Positions 1-7,795 of a stretch of DNA of 64,000 bases are shown piece after piece. Source of the stretch: Laceyella putida (GTDB taxonomy: Bacteria; Bacillota; Bacilli; Thermoactinomycetales; Thermoactinomycetaceae); the NCBI RefSeq assembly GCF_042665195.1, contig NZ_JBHTBW010000085.1:1-64000 (forward strand). Reading direction: 5' to 3'. The notes beneath the pieces were generated by a model. It did no database searches. It was not told the DNA's origin and saw only the letters and a program-made list of their open reading frames with translations. Every line of letters starts with the position of its first letter. Within the stretch, counting starts at the first letter, position 1. The position numbers and the translations under genes are program-made.

Positions 1-12
1 CAGTGTAACAAA

Positions 13-34
13 AAAAGTGCCCGAAGGCACTTTT
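13..34. terminator. Bidirectional hairpin terminator
   Basis: A 9-bp perfect stem (13-21 with 26-34) closes a 4-base CGAA loop. It has A-runs on its left and T-runs on its right, so it can terminate transcription from either side. No gene to its left is visible in the window. Confidence 0.7.
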
Positions 35-93
35 ACAAATCATGTTATGCTTTTGCATCAGTCTCTTATAGAGTGTTTTTTTATTGATTCGAC

Positions 94-139
94 AAAAAAG
101 GCTGCTGCCCCTGCCTTTCAAGGCAGTTTGTCAGCAGCC
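94..139 (-). terminator. Rho-independent terminator of the toxin/immunity pair
   Basis: Read on the minus strand, a long stem (100-107 with 132-139, with an inner stem 111-116/121-126) is followed by a run of six T (94-99). It lies directly downstream of the 150-aa gene. A second small stem (142-147/157-162) lies between the stop codon and this hairpin. Confidence 0.8.
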
Positions 140-184
140 TCAGCTCCTTTAAAATAGGAGCTCTTTGTCGTAGTATACGTTTTT

Positions 185-637
185 CTACGCTTTTTTTTCC
201 AACGGTAAGATCGACGTGTAATTGCCGAATTGGATCATATCTCGATAATGACTTGAGACATCCAACTCATCATACGTCACTTCCAGCAGCTGATCATCTT
301 CTCCAAAAACGCTTCTCCGCACTTTTCCGTCCGTTTCAAAAAGGTACGCGATCAGGTTTTTGCTATCCCGTATTCTTCTGTCCCGTAAAAATAATTGATC
401 ACCTGTTTGAATATACCCTTCCGACTCTATCTTTTCTGCATTTTTGTCCAAATATAGCACGTCGCAATAGTAAGATTGGAAATTAACCGAAACCACCCAC
501 TTCATTTTTCCGTCATCTTTTACAACCACAACATAGGGTGTTTTCTTCTCATGAGCTTTGGCCGCCTCTTCTTTGGTTAAGGGGGAGCGCGGTTCCCTCC
601 GGTACTCAAACCATACTTTGTAGTATTCCAATTCCAT
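185..637 (-). CDS. Hypothetical protein, candidate immunity protein
   Basis: A 150-aa soluble protein with no signal peptide or membrane segment and no family that I recognise. It is rich in charged and aromatic residues, with alternating beta-like stretches in the first half. A GAGGTG ribosome binding site precedes the ATG. It starts 18 bases after the stop of the repeat-toxin gene and ends at a strong terminator, so the two genes form a bicistron. A small cytosolic protein directly behind a gene with a C-terminal nuclease-like toxin domain is the usual arrangement of a polymorphic toxin and its immunity protein. The immunity role is inferred from position only; no motif supports it. Confidence 0.8.
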   Translation of the reverse strand: MELEYYKVWFEYRREPRSPLTKEEAAKAHEKKTPYVVVVKDDGKMKWVVSVNFQSYYCDVLYLDKNAEKIESEGYIQTGDQLFLRDRRIRDSKNLIAYLFETDGKVRRSVFGEDDQLLEVTYDELDVSSHYRDMIQFGNYTSILPLEKKA

Positions 638-655
638 GCTTTCACCTCAATTCAG

Positions 656-2419
656 TTAGTTGAGCACTTTTCCATCCTCGTCCCGGATCAAAATCCCTTT
701 CTCATCCGCGAAATCAAGAATCTCTTTCGGGATTGGAGAGCGTTGCTTCGGCACTTCCAATATCATCGTACCTTGCAGTTGTTGCCCGACCAATCCCTCA
801 TTCGCATGACCGGAACCCGCTTTTTGCGTAGGCACATCGGCAATTTTGGCACCTCTTGGATATTTTCGCACAAACTCTCTTATATATCCTTTTGCTGTCT
901 CTGGCGAAATCTCCCCCAATTGTGTAAACTTTCTCGAGACGATTTCCCTTTTCGAAGGGCTGTAAGCGTCCAGCTTAACGGTTTTTCCATCCGCATACTC
1001 AACATACACTTCATTATATTCATATTTAGGATTCATTTTAGCATTGAAAGCATTGCCGAAAACCTGATTTTTAGCGATGTTGCGTGCGGCTTCTATTGGT
1101 ATATCATTATTTTCAGCGATTCTTTGCGCATAGTTTTCAATATGTTGCAATTGCTCTTCACCAATATCAAGTCCAGACGCTTGTGCCTCTTGTTGAATTT
1201 TTTGGTATTCCGGTCTAGATGATAAAGGGGTATCCGACTGATTGTTTGAGTTGTTTCCAGAAGCGCTGTCATTCCCTTTTGTTCCATTCGCCTTCGCCGC
1301 ATCATCCGCTTGATTCCCCTTGCCCGTCAGGACATCGGTTATATCACACTCATCATTTTTTGCAAACAAGACAGCCGCAAAGGGAGTAGGCACCCGTTCA
1401 TAGGTTAAGCAATTCCCCAACGCTTCCAGTGAATTCTCCACGCGGGCGGTAATGGGCTTGGTTGAATTTTTGACTTTATTGAACAGGTTCCCTATGTGGG
1501 GGGCGGCGAATGTGAACGCTCCGACCATTACCGTTCCAGCCAAACCGGATAACGCCGCTTTCTTCCAATCAATCTTCTTGCCATGCAACAAGTCATCCGC
1601 GATACTGGTGCCTGCGCCTTCTATTCCACCAATGAGTCCGGCTTTGCCCAGCATCTGTCGCAACGGACCTGGCAGTTTGCTTACCAGTTGCTGTCCACCC
1701 CGCACAAGCGGTCCCAGCAGACGGCCTGATGCGATCGAAGTGATCAGTTTCTTTCCTAAGGCACTCCCAAAAACCCTTCCCAAACCTTTCACGATGGCGG
1801 CTGAACCTCCCATCCCGATCAAACCGAGCAACCCTCCGATGCCCGCTTCGGCAAATACGCTTTTGTCCAGCTTCCCACCATTCAAAGCCAAACCGAGACC
1901 AAAGCAGGTGCCCCAACCAATCAGGATGCTCACGCCCAATCCTTGCGCTCCGGGAATAAACAAACAGACGATTCCGGCAGCCAGAACCAAACCAGAAAAG
2001 ATATATTCTTTATTTTCGACGACCCAGTTCCAGGCATCACCGGCGGCTTTCTTCGTCGACTCCCATGCTTGTCCCACCTTTTGCTTTGCCGAATCGTACC
2101 CGCCCTTTACTCCATCCCACATCTTTTGATACCACGGACGATTGTCTTTACCTTGAGGAGCCTGATGCTTATTTCCTTTTACATCGGAATTCCCCTGTTC
2201 AATTGTAGGTGTATCGTAGACATCGGGGGCCTTGTACGGATCAGGTGCCTTATATGGGTCTGGCGCTTGATAAGGATCAGGAGCCTTATACGGGTCTGGT
2301 GCTTTATAGGGATCGGGCGCCTGATAACCTTCCGCCAACACCCCTATAGGATAAACAAATGAAAACAACATAACTATTAACATAATTACAGCTGTACGCT
2401 TCGGAACTTTTCTAACCAA
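656..2419 (-). CDS. Secreted repeat protein with C-terminal nuclease-fold toxin domain
   Basis: A 587-aa protein, using the TTG start that sits 6 bases after an AGAGGTG ribosome binding site (a GTG at 2428 is the alternative). Residues 1-30 form a signal peptide or anchor. Residues 32-66 are six tandem units of the form (K/Q)-A-P-D-P-Y. Residues 95-315 are amphipathic then very Gly- and Ala-rich with hydrophobic stretches near 140-180 and 190-215. Residues 365-400 are a polar Asn/Ser linker. The C-terminal 120 residues carry D484, E492-IVSRK-497, FTQL and ILEVP, a pattern I associate with restriction-endonuclease-fold toxin domains at the ends of Bacillus polymorphic toxins. The gene follows two terminators, so it is probably transcribed apart from the pilus operon, together with the small gene downstream. 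The toxin call is moderately sure; delivery through the pilus machine is inference. Confidence 0.8.
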   Translation of the reverse strand: MVRKVPKRTAVIMLIVMLFSFVYPIGVLAEGYQAPDPYKAPDPYKAPDPYQAPDPYKAPDPYKAPDVYDTPTIEQGNSDVKGNKHQAPQGKDNRPWYQKMWDGVKGGYDSAKQKVGQAWESTKKAAGDAWNWVVENKEYIFSGLVLAAGIVCLFIPGAQGLGVSILIGWGTCFGLGLALNGGKLDKSVFAEAGIGGLLGLIGMGGSAAIVKGLGRVFGSALGKKLITSIASGRLLGPLVRGGQQLVSKLPGPLRQMLGKAGLIGGIEGAGTSIADDLLHGKKIDWKKAALSGLAGTVMVGAFTFAAPHIGNLFNKVKNSTKPITARVENSLEALGNCLTYERVPTPFAAVLFAKNDECDITDVLTGKGNQADDAAKANGTKGNDSASGNNSNNQSDTPLSSRPEYQKIQQEAQASGLDIGEEQLQHIENYAQRIAENNDIPIEAARNIAKNQVFGNAFNAKMNPKYEYNEVYVEYADGKTVKLDAYSPSKREIVSRKFTQLGEISPETAKGYIREFVRKYPRGAKIADVPTQKAGSGHANEGLVGQQLQGTMILEVPKQRSPIPKEILDFADEKGILIRDEDGKVLN

Positions 2420-2504
2420 ATCAATCACCTCTATTCTATTTTAAATAAAGGTAATTATTAGTTAAATACAATAATTGGAGATTTCGAAAAATAATTTTGA
2501 TTTA

Positions 2505-2531
2505 AAGAAAAAACCTCCGCTAAGGGAGGTT
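2505..2531 (-). terminator. Hairpin terminator between tad operon and toxin gene
   Basis: A 7-bp stem (2512-2518 with 2525-2531) with a short loop is followed on the minus strand by a T-run. It separates the pilus genes from the toxin gene that starts at 2419. Confidence 0.75.
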
Positions 2532-2645
2532 GACACTCACTTGTGACAAGGTCCATTATTGTGCATCAACCGGCAAGGTCCATTTTTAGGAAACCATCCC
2601 CATCTCCTTTGCCGACACTTTTCCTTCGCCTTTTCCAACCCACAG

Positions 2646-2676
2646 AAAAAGGTCGCCCTATCACTTTTGAGCGACC
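2646..2676 (-). terminator. Terminator overlapping the end of the TadE-M23 gene
   Basis: A GGTCGC/GCGACC stem (2651-2656 with 2671-2676) spans the stop codon of the M23 fusion gene and is followed on the minus strand by five T. With the hairpin at 2505 this gives the tad operon two terminators in series. Confidence 0.65.
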
Positions 2677-3524
2677 TGATTTCTGGAAACATATCTCAAC
2701 GGGTCCACCGGCTGGCCACCGATATGCACTTCAAAGTGCAGATGGGGCCCGGTTGAACCTCCAGCACTCCCTATGCCCGCGATATGGTCTCCCCGTTTCA
2801 CCTGTTGGCCCGGGCGGACATAGATCATGTTGGAATACATATGCCCATACCACGTTTGCATTCCATTGCCATGATCGATAATAATAAGGTTACCAAAACC
2901 GTTCGACTCACCCGCTTTGACCACAATCCCATCTCCCGCGGCATAGATGGGCGTCCCGACCGGACCCGCCAAGTCAATTCCCGCATGGAGTTTGCGAACA
3001 TGCCGAATGGGATGGAACCGATATCCGAAAGGGGAAGTCATATGCCAGGCACCCACGGGCGGCCCCAACACCCCGCCTGAGGTAAGGAGCGGACCGGATG
3101 CCACGCCCCCAAAGGTAAACATAGCAAAATTCTGTTGCAACACAGGGGCTTTCGACTTGCTTTCATACGTAATTGGTGCCAAATCACTATCAAAGATGAC
3201 CGGAATCTTCACCTTGGCCAACGCCTTGACTTCATCGTCTTCAATTTTGATCTCCAACTTCTCTATCTCCACTCGTTCCCGATCGGCAAACGAAAGCTTA
3301 AATTGATCTTGCGCTTTCTCCTCATCTCCGGTGGTGGAAGCGATTTTCACCGCATCCCGCAAAGCCGCTTGCGTTTCCAACACCGCCATGCCCGCTTCAA
3401 CAAGCTGCCACACGACCAAACTCAACAAGAAAAACAAGGGAAGGATCACGACAAATTCCGTCGTGGAAGCGCCCTTCCGATGCCGCTGGCTCCATCTCGT
3501 CAGCGAAACAAACCATTTCTCCAT
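2661..3524 (-). CDS. TadE-like pseudopilin fused to M23 peptidoglycan endopeptidase
   Basis: 287 aa. Residues 1-50 have the TadE form: a basic N-terminus, a G18-x-x-T-T-E-F type pseudopilin motif, then one hydrophobic helix (about 24-46). Residues 60-130 resemble the periplasmic-type TadE body. Residues 160-280 are a complete M23/LytM metallopeptidase domain, with H180-x-x-x-D184 and the H261-L-H263 motif, plus H228, as the expected zinc and catalytic residues. M23 enzymes cut peptide cross-bridges in peptidoglycan. The ATG has a GGAGG site 8 bases upstream. It is the last gene of the pilus operon and follows the stand-alone TadE gene by 39 bases. The natural reading is an enzyme that opens a hole in the thick wall for the pilus or its cargo. 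TadE and M23 are each clear; their fusion is the unusual point. Confidence 0.9.
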   Translation of the reverse strand: MEKWFVSLTRWSQRHRKGASTTEFVVILPLFFLLSLVVWQLVEAGMAVLETQAALRDAVKIASTTGDEEKAQDQFKLSFADRERVEIEKLEIKIEDDEVKALAKVKIPVIFDSDLAPITYESKSKAPVLQQNFAMFTFGGVASGPLLTSGGVLGPPVGAWHMTSPFGYRFHPIRHVRKLHAGIDLAGPVGTPIYAAGDGIVVKAGESNGFGNLIIIDHGNGMQTWYGHMYSNMIYVRPGQQVKRGDHIAGIGSAGGSTGPHLHFEVHIGGQPVDPLRYVSRNQVAQK

Positions 3525-3563
3525 GTTCGATCCTCCAGCACTTCCCGATATTCTGTCTTTTCT

Positions 3564-3932
3564 TTATTTTATCACAGGTGTTTTCGTGGAATAGTGATAA
3601 GTAAATGGCTCTATCGGCAAAAAGATGCACCTGATTTTCGTATCCGCCGAGGCGACCACTTGTTCATCCTTGATCTTCACCTTATAAGAGGATAACCAAT
3701 AATTATGGCTATTGCCGAACTCCTTTTTGCCCCGCTCCTCTTCCTTTTTCGGCTTCCCTGACGAAGCGGCCAACCGTACGCCATCTTTCACAAAGTGTTG
3801 CGTCTCCAACACCGCCATGCCCGCGACGACAAACTGCGCGACAAACAGGCACATAAAGATAACCAATGGTATCACCACAATAAACTCCAGCGTCACTGAG
3901 CCTTTGTTTCTTCCCTCTCTCCATCTCCGCAT
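3564..3932 (-). CDS. tadE: TadE-like minor pseudopilin
   Basis: 122 aa from the ATG at 3932; earlier in-frame starts sit too close to the GGAGGG site. After a basic N-terminus comes a pseudopilin processing motif, K-G-S-V-T-L-E-F, with Glu at the +5 position, then a hydrophobic helix of about 22 residues and a soluble tail of about 70. TadE and TadF are cleaved by the TadV peptidase and assist Flp pilus assembly in the membrane. The helix and the following L-E-T-Q segment are very close to those of the neighbouring TadE-M23 fusion, which suggests that one arose from the other by duplication followed by fusion. Confidence 0.85.
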   Translation of the reverse strand: MRRWREGRNKGSVTLEFIVVIPLVIFMCLFVAQFVVAGMAVLETQHFVKDGVRLAASSGKPKKEEERGKKEFGNSHNYWLSSYKVKIKDEQVVASADTKIRCIFLPIEPFTYHYSTKTPVIK

Positions 3933-3955
3933 ACGGCTCATACCCTCCGACACTC

Positions 3956-4525
3956 TTATTCAAACGAAACCTCGAGTGGTTTTCGATTGGGCCACCAAGA
4001 CCCATAATCCCGTGTGGGGCCAAATCCTGTTCCTTTCACATACTTATTGGCAAATTCCTCCGCCCAGATGAGAGGGGTAAACTTCACCTTCGCTTCCACC
4101 TGAATCCGCCCATCCGCAAAGAAATAGATCCTGCTCGGCTCTGCCCCGTTCTGTTCCACATATTTTCGCACTTCTTTTATCAGCTCTTCTTTATTGTTGA
4201 ATACGGCGTTTTTAATGATGCCTCTCTTCAATCCGCTGTTTCCCAATACATACTGATAAGGGTCGATGAACGTTTGATTATCCGCGTTCTCTTGCAATAT
4301 CCGGCTCATGATGGTCTGTAGTTCGGCGCTCACATACCCATCCATCTTCTTCGTCGCCGCCAAACTTCCCGCATCCGCCGCTTTTTCGGCGATAGCGTGT
4401 TCCATCCAGACAACCACCAATGAACCAAGAAACATGAAGATGATCATAAACACCGGCAACGCAACCACCCACATCAAGGTCACATTGCCGCGTTTGCGGT
4501 TGAACTTTCGAAGTCCCCGAACCAT
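3956..4525 (-). CDS. TadG/TadF-like pilus assembly protein
   Basis: 189 aa with a basic N-terminus, a G-N-V-T segment and a long hydrophobic helix (about 17-40). This is followed by the A-x-x-A-x-D-A-G-S-L-A-A pattern that is common after the helix of TadG-type proteins. The rest is a soluble extracytoplasmic domain of about 130 residues. An AGGAGG site precedes the ATG. It stands first of the three pseudopilin genes and 23 bases ahead of tadE. It resembles a TadG that has lost the large VWA part; a separate VWA lipoprotein gene lies upstream in the same locus. The TadG/TadF assignment rests on topology and order rather than strong motifs. Confidence 0.75.
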   Translation of the reverse strand: MVRGLRKFNRKRGNVTLMWVVALPVFMIIFMFLGSLVVVWMEHAIAEKAADAGSLAATKKMDGYVSAELQTIMSRILQENADNQTFIDPYQYVLGNSGLKRGIIKNAVFNNKEELIKEVRKYVEQNGAEPSRIYFFADGRIQVEAKVKFTPLIWAEEFANKYVKGTGFGPTRDYGSWWPNRKPLEVSFE

Positions 4526-4561
4526 AATGTCCTCCTATTGCTCACAGTTGCTCTTATTGCT

Positions 4562-4777
4562 TTAGCGTTTGAATAGCTTGGCGATGAGATTGAAAATGTC
4601 TCTGATCAGGGTAAATGGCAGGATGATGATTTGCCAAATGAATACAAACACTTCCCCGATCCCCTCAAATAATTCTTCAAATGCACCTTTTATTCCATAT
4701 CGGAAAGATAAAATGGTAAAAGGTATAATTAAAACTATGAACACACCAAAAAGAATAAAAGCTATTATGCTTAACAT
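4562..4777 (-). CDS. Small membrane protein
   Basis: 71 aa, two hydrophobic helices (about 3-26 and 43-60) with a short charged loop and a basic end. I recognise no family. The gene has a GAGGAG site and follows the 238-aa-type membrane gene by only a few bases. It is the last of four consecutive membrane-protein genes that are richer in A and T than the flanking pilus genes. A role as part of an immunity or accessory group for the repeat protein upstream is possible but only positional. Confidence 0.7.
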   Translation of the reverse strand: MLSIIAFILFGVFIVLIIPFTILSFRYGIKGAFEELFEGIGEVFVFIWQIIILPFTLIRDIFNLIAKLFKR

Positions 4778-4781
4778 AATA

Positions 4782-5477
4782 TTACTCCTCTATTAACCAT
4801 TTAAAGTAAGATCTAGTCAAAATAAATACTGCTAAAGGAATTAGCAATAAATGAAGAATCCACTGAAGAACTAGATAAAATAGTTGAGGTGTAGTTCCAT
4901 GCGCGAGTAAATCAATTGCTGCGAATAATCCTCGATTTATTCCCAATCCAATTAAATAAAAGCTAGATAATAAGATTAATAACTGCAACCATTTGATCAA
5001 ACCTAATTTAACTGATTGTGTAATATAATCAAAAGTACGATACTCTTTTATAACTAGAAGATAAGGAATAGAAAAAGATAAAAATATCCCAATTACCCAT
5101 AAACTTTGCGAAATAGACATTAACAGTATCATTAATACTATGAAAAACAAGCTCGTTACATAAGCGTTAGTTATTTTCCTAAAAAAGAAAGAATATATCT
5201 CACTTGTTTCTAGCAGTTCATCTTTGATAAACAAATGACTTAAATAAACTAATGGTAGCTGCGCTATAGAAAGAACCACTGGGATAACCATATAATATAG
5301 TGAATCTAATTGCGGATATAGAAAAGATAGTTGTTTTACAATTGTAAGAAACAGTTCCATAGGAAGAATAATGGTTAATCCTATTAACATCACCCTTGTA
5401 AACTGTTCTTTGTAAAACATGAACGCTTCGCCTATAGAAGAAAATACACTTTTTATACTTTCATACACCATGTCCAT
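4782..5477 (-). CDS. Polytopic membrane protein of unknown function
   Basis: About 231 aa. The ATG at 5477 is chosen because a GAGGGAG site lies 6 bases before it; a longer TTG-start form would overlap the previous gene. Five or six hydrophobic helices cover most of the protein. The overall look is of an integral membrane protein with little soluble mass. I see no transporter motif or catalytic residues. It is AT-rich and tightly packed with its neighbours. Function unknown; membrane immunity to a pore-forming effector is one option. Confidence 0.8.
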   Translation of the reverse strand: MDMVYESIKSVFSSIGEAFMFYKEQFTRVMLIGLTIILPMELFLTIVKQLSFLYPQLDSLYYMVIPVVLSIAQLPLVYLSHLFIKDELLETSEIYSFFFRKITNAYVTSLFFIVLMILLMSISQSLWVIGIFLSFSIPYLLVIKEYRTFDYITQSVKLGLIKWLQLLILLSSFYLIGLGINRGLFAAIDLLAHGTTPQLFYLVLQWILHLLLIPLAVFILTRSYFKWLIEE

Positions 5478-5490
5478 CAGACACTCCCTC

Positions 5491-5826
5491 TCAAACAAAA
5501 CTTGACGTTTTCTTACCTATCCAAGCTCCTAGCAAAGCAAATAACCAAGCAAATAATAAACCTAAAAGTGAAATTTCTAATTCTCCCAATACATTAATCG
5601 AAATAAACAAGTTCACAACAAACAACACCGATGCAACTAACCAAGCCGTAACAAAAGGATGTTCATTGTTATAGCCAGAAACCCAACCACATACTAAATA
5701 CGTCAACACCATCAATGATACTGGGCCTGCCATATGGAAAATGAGGCCTGTAGCCCCAACAATATATCCCAATACTATTGACACTGTGAACCCTGCACCA
5801 AAGCCCTGCAACATTTTTACTGCCAT
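5491..5826 (-). CDS. Small polytopic membrane protein
   Basis: 111 aa with four hydrophobic segments and a short K-K-T-S end. A GGAGG site lies 8 bases before the ATG. Glycines recur in the first two helices. No family recognised. It lies between two other membrane-protein genes in the AT-rich insert of the tad locus, and its stop is 13 bases from the next start, which supports co-transcription. Confidence 0.75.
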   Translation of the reverse strand: MAVKMLQGFGAGFTVSIVLGYIVGATGLIFHMAGPVSLMVLTYLVCGWVSGYNNEHPFVTAWLVASVLFVVNLFISINVLGELEISLLGLLFAWLFALLGAWIGKKTSSFV

Positions 5827-5846
5827 TTACTAAACCTCCATCTTTT

Positions 5847-6464
5847 TTAATCATTCAATCCATTTTCTTTAGGTTTCCAATTTGGTTTTTCTACATATAG
5901 CCACATAGAATGAATAATTATCACCACAATTAAAATTAATGCATACATGAGAAGAGCCAGCACATTCATCGTTGTAAACTGTGCCAAAAAGTATGCTAAT
6001 AAGGTTGCTTTTCCTGCGCCAATCACGCCAACAGCCCCAAGCATTTTCCCCCATTTAGTCAAGGGTTTACGAAGTTCTTGCGCAATGGTTTTGCGAAATC
6101 CATGACCTATTCCAATTGCAATGATAAGTGTAAGTAATTGCAACAATCCAACCTTTAAACTTTCATCCGAAACTCTCCATAAAACCATACCAACGAATAT
6201 AGCGGATACATCTATATGTCCCAATAATGAACCGATGCGCCACTTTACGCTTTGATAAAGTTTATAACGATTACTAGCATATTTCCAATAGAAACAGGCT
6301 ACGATTAATAATATATACAGAATGAAAAAAGCTAAAGAGAACGTAGGAATTAAGAAAGAGAAAAATGCAAGAAATAATGTCACATAGATAAGCTGATAAA
6401 ATGAGTCAATAAACTCTTCCTTTAAACGGTGTTGTTCGTCGAAAAAATCCCGATTATTAATCAT
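5847..6464 (-). CDS. Polytopic membrane protein of unknown function
   Basis: 205 aa. A hydrophilic N-terminus of about 18 residues is followed by two closely spaced helices, a basic loop, and three more helices (about 85-105, 145-165, 170-190). The C-terminus is charged. AGGAGG lies 8 bases before the ATG. The gene starts 22 bases after the stop of the second repeat protein, exactly where an immunity gene would be expected. No known family; the immunity idea is inferred from position and membrane location. Confidence 0.8.
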   Translation of the reverse strand: MINNRDFFDEQHRLKEEFIDSFYQLIYVTLFLAFFSFLIPTFSLAFFILYILLIVACFYWKYASNRYKLYQSVKWRIGSLLGHIDVSAIFVGMVLWRVSDESLKVGLLQLLTLIIAIGIGHGFRKTIAQELRKPLTKWGKMLGAVGVIGAGKATLLAYFLAQFTTMNVLALLMYALILIVVIIIHSMWLYVEKPNWKPKENGLND

Positions 6465-6486
6465 CCACTTCTCCTCCTTGTACTAC

Positions 6487-7569
6487 TTAAAAGAGTTTAC
6501 CTACAAAGGAGGTTACTTTATCTTTGACAGATGAAACAGTAGATTTACCTGCATCAACCCATCCACCAATTGTAGATTTAGTAGCTGAATAAGCATTTTG
6601 CAAAGAATCAGATACGCCATTTGGAACAATTGCATTAAGTGCATGTTTAACACCCGACTTAACCCAATTTTTCACTGTTCTGCCTACTGAAGTATTCGTT
6701 AATGCATAAATACCAATGCCAGCTACTGCTCCAATTACTGTACCAACAATAGGTACTGCTGAGCCCATTGACGCACCTAATGCTGTACTAGCAAGAGCAC
6801 CAGCTAGAGCTGAACCTATAGCCGACCCTGCTGCTGATGATGCTGCTCCTACCACAGTTTCAACAGTAGCAGAGGCTGCCCAGTCCTGCCATTTTTCATG
6901 CCCTTCCAATGAAGCTGTTATGACACCACCTAATGCAGCAAATCCCCAAGTACCTCCACCAGTAATATTATGCTTCCAAGCTGCTTTTAAATTGTTAAAT
7001 TGGTTTTGAACTGGTAAAAATCGATTAAATACCTTTTGTCCGTTAACTTTATCCGGGCGCAAGCCACTCATCCATTGTTGCAGTTTCGTATCCAGTTTAC
7101 CGTCAAAGTAATATCCTATTAATTTACCATTAGCATCAAATCGCGGGATTAAACGATGTCCAGCTTGTTTAAATGAGATTTGATACTTCATACGCATTTT
7201 AATAAATTCGTTTCTAATTTTACTAATATAATTTGGATCTCTATATTTATTATCATAAGGATCCAACAAGCGATTTAGATACGCTTCCCATCCAGAGGAA
7301 TGATACTTGTCTGGAGCTTGGTATGGATCTGGTGCCTTGTGTGGATCTGGTGCTTTATAAATATCTGGCGCTTTATATGGATCTGGTGCTTTATAGATAT
7401 CTGGTGCCTTGTATGAGTCTGGTGCTTTATAGATATCTGGCGCTTTATATGGATCTGGCGGAACATATGGCGCAGTCTCTGCATTCGTCATATAAAACGG
7501 CAACACGAGAACAGCCATGATTACACTTAACAACAAAATACTTATCGATTGTCTAACCCTTCTCTTCAT
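6487..7569 (-). CDS. Secreted repeat protein with Gly/Ala-rich membrane-active-looking C-terminus
   Basis: 360 aa from the ATG at 7569, preceded by GAAGGTG; an earlier TTG lacks a site. Residues 1-32 form a signal peptide. Residues 37-90 are nine tandem units of the (K/Q)-A-P-D-(P/I/S)-Y type, the same repeat as in the nuclease-like protein at 656-2419. Residues 95-205 form a soluble mixed region with many Arg, Lys and Tyr. Residues 205-305 are Gly/Ala/Ser-rich and hydrophobic with many small-xxx-small steps, as in pore-forming or membrane-inserting toxins. The last 55 residues are amphipathic. Four membrane-protein genes follow. The gene is AT-rich against its surroundings. A pore-forming effector is my inference; a structural surface protein cannot be excluded. 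Confidence 0.8.
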   Translation of the reverse strand: MKRRVRQSISILLLSVIMAVLVLPFYMTNAETAPYVPPDPYKAPDIYKAPDSYKAPDIYKAPDPYKAPDIYKAPDPHKAPDPYQAPDKYHSSGWEAYLNRLLDPYDNKYRDPNYISKIRNEFIKMRMKYQISFKQAGHRLIPRFDANGKLIGYYFDGKLDTKLQQWMSGLRPDKVNGQKVFNRFLPVQNQFNNLKAAWKHNITGGGTWGFAALGGVITASLEGHEKWQDWAASATVETVVGAASSAAGSAIGSALAGALASTALGASMGSAVPIVGTVIGAVAGIGIYALTNTSVGRTVKNWVKSGVKHALNAIVPNGVSDSLQNAYSATKSTIGGWVDAGKSTVSSVKDKVTSFVGKLF

Positions 7570-7795
7570 CTTATCACCTTCAAACAAAATATTATGTAAA
7601 CTTCTATTCTCTAAGATCTACTTGTTAACTGTAATTGATTAAGCTCATATAACACTTTTATCATACAGAATTTTTCAAGATCTAATAGATGGTAAATAGT
7701 ACAGATTATTAAAAATAGTATAGAAATCACCATTCAAACTCTTAAGGTAAAAATTTATTAATAAACTTTAAAGTTTATAGCTATAACTTGTAATA
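7570..7795. other. AT-rich intergenic region
   Basis: About 225 bases of strongly AT-rich DNA between the second repeat-protein gene and the terminator of the VWA lipoprotein gene. No ORF or RNA structure is evident. It probably carries the promoter of the repeat-protein/membrane-protein group, but I could not pick one convincing -35/-10 pair among many AT-rich candidates. Confidence 0.4.

Noticed and set aside
1452..2129. Plus-strand ORF of 225 codons opposite the repeat-toxin gene
   Set aside because: Proline-rich antisense shadow of Gly-rich codons; no start signal and no family resemblance.
7320..7480. Short tandem DNA repeats resembling a CRISPR array
   Set aside because: The units are 15-18 bases, in frame, without spacers, and encode the APDPY repeats of the protein; no cas genes are near.
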